Origin: Lachnospiraceae bacterium Zagget3
GTDB taxonomy: Bacteria > Bacillota_A > Clostridia > Lachnospirales > Lachnospiraceae
Assembly (NCBI GenBank): GCA_001941025.1
Contig: MSHE01000005.1
Span: forward strand, 1-29,621
Length of the DNA stretch: 29,621 nt
Direction of reading: 5' to 3'
The position numbers were made by a program, and so were the translations under genes. This document shows positions 1 through 7,066 of the stretch, in pieces (position 1 is the first letter of the stretch; each line of letters starts with the position of its first letter). Below the pieces are notes generated by a model. The model was not told where the DNA came from. It made no database searches and was given only the letters and a program-made list of their open reading frames with translations.

Positions 1-27
1 AACTGACAATTTCGTTACTCCATTCAC

Positions 28-56
28 TTGTTCGGCGTTCGGAATGATGGTACGAT
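28..56 (+). promoter_or_regulatory. Weak candidate promoter for the PHP gene
   Basis: TTGTTC at 28-33 and TACGAT at 51-56 are separated by 17 bases. Both boxes are poor matches to sigma-A consensus and the leader would be only about 15 bases before the AAGGAG ribosome site at 65-70. The true promoter may lie upstream of the window. Confidence 0.3.
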
Positions 57-78
57 AGAATCACAAGGAGTGAAAAAT

Positions 79-927
79 ATGTCAGAAAAAATCATCGACC
101 TGCACACCCATTCGACCGCATCCGACGGGAGCTTCACACCGTCCGAACTGGCGCGGGAAGCCGCGCGCGCGGGCGTGGCGGCAATTGCGCTCACCGATCA
201 TGACTCCGTTTCCGGGATCGCGGAGATCACGGCGGCGGGAGAGGAGTGCGGCCTGGAAGTGATCGCCGGCGTGGAGTTGTCCACCGAGTATGAGAACGAG
301 GAAGTCCACGTCGTCGGCCTGTTTATTGACCCGGAAAACGAAGCGCTGCGCGGGCAGCTGCGACGCTTTGTCGAAAATCGTGACAACCGAAACGTACAAA
401 TAATAGAAAAGCTGGCGGAGGCCGGCTTTTCCATCACCCCGGAAGCGGTCTATGAGGCGAATCCCGACTCCGTCGTCGCGCGTCCCCATATCGCGCGTTA
501 TCTCGTCGCGACGGGACAGGCCGCGGACGTTGCCGAAGTGTTTGACCGTTATATCGCTGCCGGCAAGCCATGCTATGTCGAACGCTATAAGATAACCCCC
601 GTGGAAGCGGTACACCTGATCCACGAGGCCGGCGGGCTTGCCATACTGGCCCATCCCTGCCTGTACAAGCTGCCGCGCGAGACATTGCTTTACATGATCA
701 CGGAGCTGAAAGAGGCCGGGCTCGACGGGATCGAGGCACTCTACTCCCGCAATGAGGGAACCGACGAAGAGGAGTATCTGAAGATCGCCAGAGACTTTGA
801 TCTCCTCGTATCCGGCGGGTCTGATTTTCACGGCTCGTCCAAGCCGGATATCGCGATCGGGACCGGCATGGGAGATCTCTGTGTCCCATACACTTTGTTA
901 GAAGATATGAAGAACCGATTCTCCTAA
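79..927 (+). CDS. PHP-domain phosphoesterase (TrpH/YciV-like)
   Basis: This 282-residue protein is a polymerase-and-histidinol-phosphatase (PHP) domain metal-dependent phosphoesterase of the COG0613 type, whose characterised members hydrolyse 3',5'-nucleoside bisphosphates or trim short RNAs from the 5' end. Metal-ligand motifs are visible in order: DLHTHSTASDG at the N-terminus, ALTDHDS, GVELSTEY, LAHPCLY and SGGSDFHG near the C-terminus, the usual PHP set. I chose ATG 79 because AAGGAG sits 9 bases upstream; an in-frame ATG at 28 has no ribosome site. It is a soluble cytoplasmic enzyme. Its last 30 bases overlap the end of the convergent helicase gene, so the two stop regions are interlocked and no terminator separates them. 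The exact substrate cannot be told from sequence. Confidence 0.9.
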   Translation: MSEKIIDLHTHSTASDGSFTPSELAREAARAGVAAIALTDHDSVSGIAEITAAGEECGLEVIAGVELSTEYENEEVHVVGLFIDPENEALRGQLRRFVENRDNRNVQIIEKLAEAGFSITPEAVYEANPDSVVARPHIARYLVATGQAADVAEVFDRYIAAGKPCYVERYKITPVEAVHLIHEAGGLAILAHPCLYKLPRETLLYMITELKEAGLDGIEALYSRNEGTDEEEYLKIARDFDLLVSGGSDFHGSSKPDIAIGTGMGDLCVPYTLLEDMKNRFS

Positions 928-2796
928 AAATCTTGACGGTATCATATCCTTGTTTCGAATCCGCGCGGGAGAGAGCAGGTACAGCCGCCGCTTCGCCCGT
1001 GTCATGCCGACATAAAAGAGGCGGCGCTCCTCCTCCACATCCTCCGCCCGAACCGCGCGTTTGTAAGGGATCACATTTTCACAGAGATCGATCAGGAACA
1101 CGGTGTCATATTCCAAACCCTTGGCGGCATGATAGGTACTGAGCGTGACCGCTTCCTTTCTGTCGCGATCCGTGGCGGCGCTTTTTTTGGCAGCCGCATC
1201 GGCCCAGGCGCGCCGGGCCTCCTCCTGATGCGCAAGCCAATCCGTTACGCGTTCAAAACGTTTCGCGTTCTCCATCAGTTCCTCCGCCACTTCAAACAGC
1301 TCCTCCGCGCGGATCTGCCGTGCAGCCGCGTGCTCCCGCAGGTACTTGTCATAACCGACCGCTTTTCGAATATAAGTGAGAGCGGCGTAGGGCCGCAGAT
1401 TTCCGAGCCGCGTGAGGTCCTGTTCCAGTTTTTTTATCTCCGCCACTCTGGCATTTCCCCCGCCCCGAAAGGACGAATTCCATGACTCTTCCGCGATAAG
1501 CGGATCGTGATAGTACTGCTCCCAAACGGCAAAGTCCACCTCCTCGTAGGGGAGGCCCTCCCGGGAAAGATCCCGGTTCGGACGGTTTAAGACACGGAGG
1601 AGATTCGCGCGTGTCATTTCGCCCATGGCAAGCCGCAGATACGCGTTGATATCCCGCGTGATCCAATGGTCATAGAGAAGCGGAAAATGATCTCTTGAGA
1701 CAAACGGCAGATTGCAGGAAAGCAACTGCTGGCTGAGTAAACGCGCCTCTTCATTCGTACGGTAAAGGATCGCCATTTCCGAAAAAGGCACACCGGCATC
1801 CCGGTGAAGCCGTTGGATCTCTCCGATCACAAACCTGTTTTGCTCTTGCTGAGCCGGGAAGAAGCGCGCGTCCGGCTGGATATCGCTGGCCGCGCCCGCA
1901 TGAATTTCTTTTTTAAAACGCTGGGTATTATGCGCGATCAGCGCTCCCGCGGTATCGACGATCGACGCGCCGGATCGATAGTTCGTCTCAAGGTGGATCC
2001 TCGCCGCGTTCGGATAATCGTTCGAAAAGCCCAGCATGTACCGCGGACTCGCGCCGCGAAATCCGTAAATGGACTGATCGTCATCCCCTACGATAAACAG
2101 ATTGTTTTCCGGCTGCGCCAACATGCGGATCACCTCATACTGAATCCGGTTGATGTCCTGAAATTCATCGATCAGGATATGGCGAAAACGGTTCCGCCAT
2201 GCCTCCAGCACGTCAGGCCGCTCCAAAAACAAATCTCTTGTCAAAAGAAGCATATCGTCAAAATCGAGCAGCCCGTTTTGGCGCAGGAATTCCTGATAGG
2301 CATCCCGAATCATCGGAAAGGCCTCCTTCCCGCAGAGGAGATCCGGTTCTTCCCCGCAATCCGCGCCGCTGTTTTTTTCACGGCTGATTGCGGAGATAAG
2401 ACCGGAGATAAGATCGTCTTCCTCCGCGGTTTCCAGACGCAGACGTCGAACATATTCGCGCAGAAAGCGCCGTTTCGCGTCTTCCCGCACGACCTGTTCC
2501 GCGGTATATCCGTATGAGTTTTGTAAAATGTGGAAAAATACGGCATGAAAGGTGCCGAAGTTGACCGGTAAGTGCTGCCGGTCCATCTGAAGCAGGAACC
2601 GTTCCTGCATTTCCCGCGCGGCTGCGCGGGAGAAAGTGATGACTAAAATGGAGGAGGGGTCGATATGCTCTTCGACGATGAGAAAGCGCAGGCGCCCGGT
2701 GAGGACAGTCGTTTTGCCGGAGCCCGGCCCGGCGAGGACCATGGCGGGCCCGTCGCGATGACGGACCGCGGCTTGTTGGGCTTTGTCAAGCATCAT
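898..2796 (-). CDS. UvrD/PcrA-family superfamily 1 DNA helicase
   Basis: This 632-residue ATP-dependent 3'-5' DNA helicase has the full SF1A motif series: Walker A AGPGSGKTT at residues 22-30, VITFSRAAA (Ia), DEFQD (II), GDDDQSIYGFRG (III), NYRSG (IV), STYHAAKGLEYDTVFL (V) and YVGMTRAKRRLY (VI). It is shorter than typical PcrA/UvrD (about 720 residues) and ends at SRFLGES soon after motif VI, so it lacks the usual C-terminal RNA-polymerase-binding tail; such short forms are common in Lachnospiraceae. It probably acts in repair or replication-conflict resolution. Two ATGs (2796 and 2791-2793) are possible; the nearest GAGGAG lies inside the end of the upstream DUF1292 gene, 16 bases away. It follows that gene by 11 bases and is likely co-transcribed with it. 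Confidence 0.93.
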   Translation of the reverse strand: MMLDKAQQAAVRHRDGPAMVLAGPGSGKTTVLTGRLRFLIVEEHIDPSSILVITFSRAAAREMQERFLLQMDRQHLPVNFGTFHAVFFHILQNSYGYTAEQVVREDAKRRFLREYVRRLRLETAEEDDLISGLISAISREKNSGADCGEEPDLLCGKEAFPMIRDAYQEFLRQNGLLDFDDMLLLTRDLFLERPDVLEAWRNRFRHILIDEFQDINRIQYEVIRMLAQPENNLFIVGDDDQSIYGFRGASPRYMLGFSNDYPNAARIHLETNYRSGASIVDTAGALIAHNTQRFKKEIHAGAASDIQPDARFFPAQQEQNRFVIGEIQRLHRDAGVPFSEMAILYRTNEEARLLSQQLLSCNLPFVSRDHFPLLYDHWITRDINAYLRLAMGEMTRANLLRVLNRPNRDLSREGLPYEEVDFAVWEQYYHDPLIAEESWNSSFRGGGNARVAEIKKLEQDLTRLGNLRPYAALTYIRKAVGYDKYLREHAAARQIRAEELFEVAEELMENAKRFERVTDWLAHQEEARRAWADAAAKKSAATDRDRKEAVTLSTYHAAKGLEYDTVFLIDLCENVIPYKRAVRAEDVEEERRLFYVGMTRAKRRLYLLSPARIRNKDMIPSRFLGESVLHIF

Positions 2797-2807
2797 ACAA
2801 AAAGCCG

Positions 2808-3113
2808 CTACATCTCCTCAAATTCTTCCTCATCCAGAAGCTGGTCAAACATATCCGTGACCGCCTCAAACTCCTCGTCGCTCTCGATGTTGTCGATATA
2901 AGGCGTGCCATCCTCATCCTCATAGTGGCGGTAGAAGTAGACAGTCTCTTCATCCGAAAGCGGACAGACTGCGATATAATCCTGCCCGTTTACCGTAAAG
3001 ATCCGGATGATCTGAAACGTTTCCTCCCCGCCTTCATCGAGCTCCACCGTAAGGAACATATCCTCGGGGTCAATGATCTCGTCATCCACCATCGGTTTTT
3101 TGTCCTGGCTCAT
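2808..3113 (-). CDS. DUF1292 small acidic protein (YrzB-like)
   Basis: This 101-residue, strongly acidic protein belongs to the DUF1292 family found across Firmicutes and has no established biochemical role. The family core is visible: FLTVELDEGGEETFQ, a hydrophobic strand ending in YIAVCPL, YFYRHYEDEDGTPYI, and a terminal acidic helix. I chose ATG at 3111-3113 because GGAGGT lies 7 bases upstream on the minus strand; the in-frame ATG at 3140 lies upstream of that site and just inside the -10 box region. It has its own strong promoter (3143-3171) and leads into the helicase gene. In Bacillus the homologue lies near Holliday-junction resolvase YrrK; here the partner is a helicase, so a DNA-metabolism link is only inferred. 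Confidence 0.88.
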   Translation of the reverse strand: MSQDKKPMVDDEIIDPEDMFLTVELDEGGEETFQIIRIFTVNGQDYIAVCPLSDEETVYFYRHYEDEDGTPYIDNIESDEEFEAVTDMFDQLLDEEEFEEM

Positions 3114-3142
3114 TTTTGATACCTCCGTTTTTCTTTTCAACC

Positions 3143-3171
3143 AGTATAAAAAGCGACTGGCGAAAAGTCAA
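3143..3171 (-). promoter_or_regulatory. Sigma-A promoter for DUF1292-helicase
   Basis: Read on the minus strand, TTGACT (3171-3166) and TATACT (3148-3143) are separated by exactly 17 bases. It fires leftward into the DUF1292 gene and is back to back with the acpP promoter 20 bases away. Confidence 0.8.
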
Positions 3172-3191
3172 ATATTTTCCATGGCAGATTA

Positions 3192-3220
3192 TTGACGGAG
3201 GGTGGGAAATCAAGTATACT
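3192..3220 (+). promoter_or_regulatory. Sigma-A promoter for acpP
   Basis: TTGACG at 3192-3197 and TATACT at 3215-3220 with a 17-base spacer. It lies 50 bases upstream of the acyl carrier protein start and is divergent from the DUF1292 promoter. Confidence 0.82.
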
Positions 3221-3269
3221 TCGTATGGCAACAGCAGTTGGGAAATATTTATAAGTAAGGAGATTCATT

Positions 3270-3500
3270 ATGTACGACAAACTCAAAGAAATGATCGTGG
3301 AACGCTTATCCATTGATGAGGATAAGATCACTATGGATGCACGCTTTAAAGAAGATCTGGAAGCGGATTCCCTGGATCTGTTTGACCTTGTGATGGCGTT
3401 GGAAGATGAATACGACATTGAGATTCCGACGGAAGAGTTAGAACAGCTCACAACGGTCGGCGCGTTCCTGGACTACTTAAAGGAGCACGGGATCGAGTAA
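3270..3500 (+). CDS. acpP: Acyl carrier protein
   Basis: This 76-residue acidic four-helix protein carries acyl chains as thioesters on a phosphopantetheine arm. The attachment site is Ser34 in the EADSLDLFDLVM motif, with the typical following helix rich in acidic residues (LEDEYDIEIP). Start ATG 3270 is preceded by AAGGAG at 3257-3262. Length and composition match a standard fatty-acid-synthesis ACP, but the gene is not in a fab cluster: it is followed 30 bases later by a TraX-like membrane protein, with no terminator between them. It may therefore be the main ACP displaced from the fab genes or a dedicated ACP for another acyl transfer; the sequence alone does not decide. Confidence 0.93.
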   Translation: MYDKLKEMIVERLSIDEDKITMDARFKEDLEADSLDLFDLVMALEDEYDIEIPTEELEQLTTVGAFLDYLKEHGIE

Positions 3501-3530
3501 ACAATCCCTGCCAAAAAGGACATCGCGGGA

Positions 3531-4298
3531 ATGAACACCTTGAGCAAAGAATATCCGGCGATCCCATGCGTCGCCTGTCTGAATGGCCTGATCTTAAAGA
3601 TCATAGCCGTTGTTACAATGCTGCTCGATCACGTGGCATGGGTCTTTTATCCGGAGAACATGCTGCTGCACGATATCGGGCGGCTTGCCTTTCCGATCTT
3701 TGTGTTTTTAATTGTGGAAGGTTTTTTCGGTACGAAGAATGTCCGGAAATATGAGATCCGGCTCCTGGTTTTCGCGCTTGTATCCGAGATCCCGTTTGAT
3801 CTGGCATTCAGCGGTATCGCTTTCGATTTTTCGTATCAGAACACATTCTTTACGCTTCTGATCGGCCTCGTGATGTTGGACGTGATCACAGCGGTACGCG
3901 AGAGAATACCCCAGGACGCGTATGGGATCATCCTCGAGCTTGTGATCCTGGTCGCCTTTGCCGCCCTCGCCTTCCTGGTGAAGTCCGATTACGGCGCAGG
4001 AGGCATATTGATCATTTATTGTTTCTATCGATTCCGGGACATGCATGTGATCAAGTATATCCTGTTTGCCCTGATCCTGATTTTGGTTTACGCGAGAGAA
4101 ACGCCATACGAATTGTTTGCCCTGTTTGCGATTATCCCGCTCCTTTTGTATAATGGACAGAGAGGCTTTCCCCGGATCAGGGGACCCTACGGCGGAACGA
4201 ACAGAGGCGCCGCCTATCAGGTGGTACGCTATGCGTTTTACGTTTTCTATCCCGTCCATCTGATCATACTGTATGGGATTGCCGTTTTCACCCGATAG
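3531..4298 (+). CDS. TraX-like integral membrane protein
   Basis: This 255-residue polytopic membrane protein belongs to the TraX family, named after the F-plasmid protein needed for N-terminal acetylation of pilin. Family hallmarks are LKIIAVVTMLLDH near residue 22, the DIGRLAFPIFVFLIVEGF segment, and EIPFDLAF. About seven to eight hydrophobic segments follow one another to a C-terminal YPVHLIILYGI, a motif recalling membrane acyltransferases. The predicted start ATG 3531 has only a weak AAGGAC upstream. No conjugation genes are nearby, so it is a chromosomal TraX homologue, common in clostridia, with unknown substrate. It sits between an acyl carrier protein and a DUF5662 gene and should share the acpP promoter. 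A role in acylating a cell-surface molecule is inference. Confidence 0.85.
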   Translation: MNTLSKEYPAIPCVACLNGLILKIIAVVTMLLDHVAWVFYPENMLLHDIGRLAFPIFVFLIVEGFFGTKNVRKYEIRLLVFALVSEIPFDLAFSGIAFDFSYQNTFFTLLIGLVMLDVITAVRERIPQDAYGIILELVILVAFAALAFLVKSDYGAGGILIIYCFYRFRDMHVIKYILFALILILVYARETPYELFALFAIIPLLLYNGQRGFPRIRGPYGGTNRGAAYQVVRYAFYVFYPVHLIILYGIAVFTR

Positions 4299-4320
4299 GA
4301 ATATCTGCAAGGAGGCGCGC

Positions 4321-4875
4321 TTGCTTTTCTGGGAACGTTTTTGGGGACATTTTAAAACGATTAATCATCACAGGCAGCTGGTCCGCAGGTCCTGCTTTGA
4401 TGTAGGCCTGTATCGGCAGGGTCTTCTCCACGACCTTTCCAAATATTCCCCCACGGAGTTCCGGGTGGGGGTAAAATATTTCCGCGGCGACATGAGTCCA
4501 AACAACGTGGAACGCGAGGATCGCGGGTATACCTCCGCGTGGCTGCATCACAAAGGGCGCAACAAGCATCATCTCGAGTACTGGGTCGATTACGGAAAAA
4601 AGGACGATCCGTCCCCGTTTCCCCTGGTCGGAATGCGGATGCCGGACAACTATGTGGTAGAGATGTTTTTCGACCGCGTGGCGGCCTGCAAGAACTACCA
4701 GAAGGACGCTTACACGGACCGCAGCGCGCTCGACTATTACAATAAGGGCAGAGCAGGTTCGCTCCTTCATCCGGAGGTAAAGGAACTCCTGGAGCGGCTC
4801 CTCACCATGCTGGCAGAACATGGCGAAGAATACACCTATGATTATATTCGCAGGGAAGTCCTGCACAAGAAGTGA
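4321..4875 (+). CDS. DUF5662 family protein
   Basis: This 184-residue soluble protein matches the DUF5662 family, which is widespread in Clostridia but has no known function. The conserved pieces seen are FKTINHHRQLV, LLHDLSKYSPTEF, WLHHKGRNKHHLEYW, MPDNYVVEMFFDRVAA and a C-terminal helical stretch. The clustered His/Asp residues (HD, HH, KHHLE) resemble a metal-binding or HD-like arrangement; this is only suggestive. I chose the unusual start TTG at 4321 because AAGGAGG lies at 4309-4315 at ideal spacing and because an upstream ATG (4273) would overlap the end of the TraX gene. It is followed by trpS after 22 bases, so it is in a continuous operon-like run. Confidence 0.83.
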   Translation: MLFWERFWGHFKTINHHRQLVRRSCFDVGLYRQGLLHDLSKYSPTEFRVGVKYFRGDMSPNNVEREDRGYTSAWLHHKGRNKHHLEYWVDYGKKDDPSPFPLVGMRMPDNYVVEMFFDRVAACKNYQKDAYTDRSALDYYNKGRAGSLLHPEVKELLERLLTMLAEHGEEYTYDYIRREVLHKK

Positions 4876-4897
4876 TTTTAAGGGATGGAAAAATACT

Positions 4898-5902
4898 ATG
4901 TATGATGGAAAGAAAGTGCTGTTCAGCGGCATGCAGGCAACCGGAGAACTGACGCTCGGCAACTACCTGGGCGCGTTAAAAAACTGGGTATCCTTAAGCG
5001 ACGAGTATCAGTGTTTTTACAGTGTGGTGGATATGCATTCCATCACGGTGCGCCAGGATCCCGCACAATTGCGCAAACACGCGAGAGAACTTCTGATCCT
5101 GTATATCGCGGCCGGACTCGATCCGGAAAAGAGCTGCGTCTATTATCAGTCCCATGTCTCCGCGCACGCGGAACTCGCATGGATCTTAAACTGTTTCACC
5201 TACATGGGCGAGTTAAACCGCATGACCCAGTTTAAGGACAAAGCGGCAAAACACGAGGACAACATCAACGCGGGCCTCTTTACCTATCCCGTATTGATGG
5301 CGGCGGACATCCTGCTGTATCAGGCGGATGTCGTGCCAGTCGGCATCGATCAGATGCAGCATCTGGAGCTGACACGCGATATCGCGCAGCGCTTCAACGC
5401 GCTCTATGGAGATGTCTTTACCGTCCCGGAGCCGTATGTCGGAAAGATCGGCGCGAAGATCAACAGCCTGCAGGACCCGGAGAAAAAAATGTCAAAGTCG
5501 GATGAAAATCCGAACGCCAGCATCTTTCTGATGGACGATCCGGACACGATCATGAGAAAGTTTAAGCGCGCCGTGACGGACTCGGAAGCCTGCATTGCGT
5601 ACCGCGACGAGCAGCCCGGCGTAAAAAACCTGATCGACATCTACTGTGCCTGCAACGGAAAAACGCCGGAGGAAGCCGTGGCGGAGTTTTCCGGCAAGGG
5701 GTATGGAGACCTGAAGGGCGCGGTCGCGGAGGCCGTTATCAATGTCCTTGCGCCTCTCCAGGCGGAGGTGAAGCGGCTGTCAGCCGACAAGGCCTACATT
5801 GACCGCATAATCAAAGAAAACGCCGAAAAGGCGAACTACTACGCGACAAAGACATTGCGGAAAGCGCAAAAAAAAGTCGGCTTCCCCGAGCGCATTCGCT
5901 AA
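4898..5902 (+). CDS. trpS: Tryptophanyl-tRNA synthetase
   Basis: This 334-residue class I aminoacyl-tRNA synthetase charges tRNA-Trp. The class signatures are present: TLGNYLGALKNW at the N-terminus (the TxGN form of the HIGH motif) and KKMSKSDENP (the KMSKS loop), with the ADILLYQADVVPVGIDQMQHLE tract of the TrpRS active site between them (motif broken here only for naming). Length is normal for bacterial TrpRS. The start ATG 4898 gives the conserved MYDGKKVLFSGMQATGEL beginning and follows an AAGGGA-like site; longer in-frame starts would run into the upstream DUF5662 gene. No T-box or Trp-attenuator leader is present between the two genes, so it appears constitutively expressed or read through from upstream. 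Confidence 0.96.
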   Translation: MYDGKKVLFSGMQATGELTLGNYLGALKNWVSLSDEYQCFYSVVDMHSITVRQDPAQLRKHARELLILYIAAGLDPEKSCVYYQSHVSAHAELAWILNCFTYMGELNRMTQFKDKAAKHEDNINAGLFTYPVLMAADILLYQADVVPVGIDQMQHLELTRDIAQRFNALYGDVFTVPEPYVGKIGAKINSLQDPEKKMSKSDENPNASIFLMDDPDTIMRKFKRAVTDSEACIAYRDEQPGVKNLIDIYCACNGKTPEEAVAEFSGKGYGDLKGAVAEAVINVLAPLQAEVKRLSADKAYIDRIIKENAEKANYYATKTLRKAQKKVGFPERIR

Positions 5903-5944
5903 ACGCTGTCAAATGGCGAGCAGAAAAATGGGAGAGAGGACAGC

Positions 5945-6940
5945 ATGAGAGAAGGCATTGCATGCGGCGTGGATCTGGGCTGGGTCTCGCAGCTTGAGTC
6001 ACAGGGATATTCGTGGATTGACGAGGACGGGACGCGGATCGATCCGATCCTGGCATGCAAAAACAAGGGTGCCAACGCGGTGCGCCTGCGCGTTTTTGTA
6101 AACCCTCCGCCGGACGCCTACTGGCAAAAGGGACCGGACGAGCGCTGTATGCTCGGTTTTTGTGATGTGGATCACGTGTTGGAGATGGCCGGACGGGTGA
6201 AAGAGATGGGCATGGACCTGATGCTCGACTTTCACTACAGTGACCACTTCGCGGATCCGATGATCCAGGACATCCCGGCCGCATGGAAGGATGACTCCGA
6301 AAATAATCTGCTTGCCCATCTTTACTCCCATACGGCCGACACGCTGGCACGCTTTGCGGAATGGCATCTCGAGCCGCGCTGGGTGCAGATCGGAAATGAG
6401 ATCAACAACGGGATGATGTGGCCGAGCGCAAAGCTGCAAAACAACCCGGACTTTCTTATTTGGTGTCTCAACGCCGGATATGACGCGGTAAAGGAGTTCT
6501 GCCCGGACACCCTTGTTGTCACACATTTGTCCGCCGCGCATGACGAGAGCCTGTGCCTGCCGTTTTTAGAAAATTTCCTGTCACGTGACGGGAAGACGGA
6601 TCTGTTCGGCTTTTCCTACTATCCCTACTGGGCACAGATACCGAGCGACCGAAACAGGTTATATGAAGCACTGGCGAACTATCACGGGTTGACTGGAAAA
6701 CCGGTCTTGATCGCGGAAGTCGGCGGTCCGGATGAGGACGAAGAGACAAGCTATGCCACGGTTTGTGACTGCCTTGCGGCGGTACGGGCGCTCCCTGCCG
6801 AACAGGGGGTTGGTGTGTTCTACTGGGAACCGGACGCGCACCGCTCGGTCGTGCCGGACGGCTATCCGCTCGGCGCCTGCGTGCCGGCGGGAGAGAAGCA
6901 GCTTCGTTTCACAAAAACGCTCACGGCATTCCAATCCTGA
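5945..6940 (+). CDS. GH53 arabinogalactan endo-beta-1,4-galactanase, apparently cytoplasmic
   Basis: This 331-residue enzyme belongs to glycoside hydrolase family 53, which cuts beta-1,4-galactan, the side chain of type I arabinogalactan and pectin. The family start GVDLGWVSQLESQG, AVRLRVFVNPP, LDFHYSDHFADP and PAAW are all present. The predicted acid/base is Glu152 in QIGNEINNGMMWP and the nucleophile Glu258 in LIAEVGGP. There is no signal peptide, anchor or carbohydrate-binding module: the protein begins directly with the catalytic barrel after a GGAGAGAGGA site, unlike most secreted bacterial GH53 enzymes. It would act on imported galacto-oligosaccharides. No transporter or beta-galactosidase lies nearby; it is a lone gene ending in a strong terminator. 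Confidence 0.92.
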   Translation: MREGIACGVDLGWVSQLESQGYSWIDEDGTRIDPILACKNKGANAVRLRVFVNPPPDAYWQKGPDERCMLGFCDVDHVLEMAGRVKEMGMDLMLDFHYSDHFADPMIQDIPAAWKDDSENNLLAHLYSHTADTLARFAEWHLEPRWVQIGNEINNGMMWPSAKLQNNPDFLIWCLNAGYDAVKEFCPDTLVVTHLSAAHDESLCLPFLENFLSRDGKTDLFGFSYYPYWAQIPSDRNRLYEALANYHGLTGKPVLIAEVGGPDEDEETSYATVCDCLAAVRALPAEQGVGVFYWEPDAHRSVVPDGYPLGACVPAGEKQLRFTKTLTAFQS

Positions 6941-6948
6941 AGATTTTC

Positions 6949-6977
6949 CAAGGCTCCCCCGGGGGCCTTTTTTATTT
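6949..6977 (+). terminator. Rho-independent terminator after the GH53 gene
   Basis: A GC-rich self-complementary stem, AAGGC(T)CCCCC with GGGGGCCTT, is followed directly by TTTTTTATTTT. It starts about 10 bases after the stop codon. Confidence 0.85.
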
Positions 6978-7066
6978 TCCGCGTGCATTTTGAACGGATC
7001 CATGCTATATTACGGTTAGCGGATCTGTTTTTTCTGTTTTTTCGAAACCATTCCCGTAAAACAATT

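Noticed and set aside
1804..2517. 237-codon plus-strand frame opposite the helicase gene
   Set aside because: Antisense to conserved helicase motifs; no ribosome site and no recognisable protein features. Long antisense frames are expected in GC-rich coding DNA.
3531..4298. TraX gene as evidence of a conjugative plasmid remnant
   Set aside because: No other transfer genes are present and TraX-like proteins occur on many clostridial chromosomes.
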